64,000 bases of DNA, from contig NZ_JAJISC010000006.1 of the NCBI RefSeq assembly GCF_024790395.1, positions 238,129 to 302,128 on the forward strand, read 5' to 3'. The notes beneath the pieces are model-generated. The model did no database searches and was not told the DNA's origin. It worked only from the letters and a program-made list of their open reading frames with translations. Positions 63,799 to 64,000 of the stretch are shown here, one piece after another; positions within the stretch are counted from its first letter, which is position 1, and each line of letters starts with the position of its first letter. The position numbers and the translations under genes are program-made. The DNA is from Halomonas dongshanensis. Lineage in GTDB: Bacteria > Pseudomonadota > Gammaproteobacteria > Pseudomonadales > Halomonadaceae.

Positions 63799-64000
63799 AG
63801 GCAGGTCTCCGTAAACGGCAAAAAGAGAGGCGATAGACGCGTCGAGGATACCGCGTCGATGCCTTGGACGCGCTACCTCAGGGTTCGAGCCCCTTGTCGC
63901 GCCCGCCCATGCGCCTGCCTGCGCCTCCGGCGAGAATCACGCCGGTAAGATCGGCGGTAGCGAGCATAGGCAGGTCTCCGTAAACGGCAAAAAGAGAGGC
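63711..64000. repeat. direct repeat of the mobA 5' region, at least 121 bp, 169-bp offset
   Basis: Positions 63711-63831 and 63880-64000 are identical as far as I can compare them, and the second copy runs off the window edge. The unit includes the first 29 mobA codons and 33 bp of leader. The 48 bp between (63832-63879) are not repeated inside the window. Confidence 0.9.
63878..63967 (-). pseudogene. truncated copy of mobA (29 codons)
   Basis: In the second repeat copy the mobA ATG recurs at 63967 and reads the first 29 MobA residues (through RDKGLEP). The repeat then ends, and the junction creates TGA at once. The piece keeps the same leader as mobA, so it could be transcribed as a tiny upstream open frame, but it has no catalytic domain. 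Confidence 0.75.

Overview
The window comes from a moderately GC-rich gammaproteobacterium. Gene content and protein flavour point to the Halomonadaceae (Halomonas and relatives); this is an inference from family knowledge, since no 16S or other phylogenetic marker is present. There are no tRNA or rRNA genes, no recognisable prophage and no complete insertion sequence.

Layout. (1) 1-3.2 kb: the tail of a Fic/AlbA-type protein, a TauE-type exporter, an SLT lipoprotein and a MocR (GabR-like) regulator. (2) 3.4-7.6 kb: a divergent GABA operon of permease, gabD and gabT, with three direct operator-like repeats in the shared promoter gap. (3) 7.7-23.7 kb: a full respiratory nitrate reductase island. 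It contains two different NarK transporters with a universal stress protein between them, the NarXL two-component system, a Yip1/DUF488 pair, a MarR regulator with a palindromic operator, narGHJI and a parvulin isomerase. NarL-type heptamers lie before narK and narG. (4) 24.2-32.7 kb: divergent operons for a ureido or carbamoyl compound and beta-alanine (amidase, M20 carbamoylase, FadR-type regulator, sodium symporter with a small partner; omega-aminotransferase and malonate-semialdehyde dehydrogenase). (5) 33.0-40.7 kb: a three-gene unit between two terminators, made of an OB-fold membrane protein, a flotillin and a 1659-residue DUF3686-type AAA ATPase. This is the least understood part of the window.

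(6) 40.8-50.4 kb: exporters, a DUF1127 protein, a second MocR regulator, a three-repeat type I-E-like CRISPR array without cas genes, a uracil-DNA glycosylase relative, phosphatidylcholine synthase, luxS, a ParD-like/RelE-like toxin-antitoxin pair, and a third MocR gene broken by a 7-bp tandem duplication and divergent to GNAT and rhodanese genes. (7) 50.4-57 kb: ribH under an FMN riboswitch, codBA, an orphan siderophore-binding protein, a TetR-Bcr/CflA efflux pair and a Pmp3 peptide. (8) 57-64 kb: LysR, a PAS-GGDEF-EAL protein, and the overlapping molybdenum-cofactor operon mobA-moeA-moaA, followed at the right edge by a partial tandem duplication of the mobA 5' end.

How the parts fit. NarG needs bis-MGD cofactor, and moaA, moeA and mobA supply steps of its synthesis. 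NarX and NarL plausibly sense nitrate for both the narK and narG promoters. Carbamoylase, beta-alanine aminotransferase and malonate-semialdehyde dehydrogenase can form the lower half of reductive pyrimidine degradation, and codBA elsewhere in the window feeds cytosine to uracil; the upper steps are not in this window.
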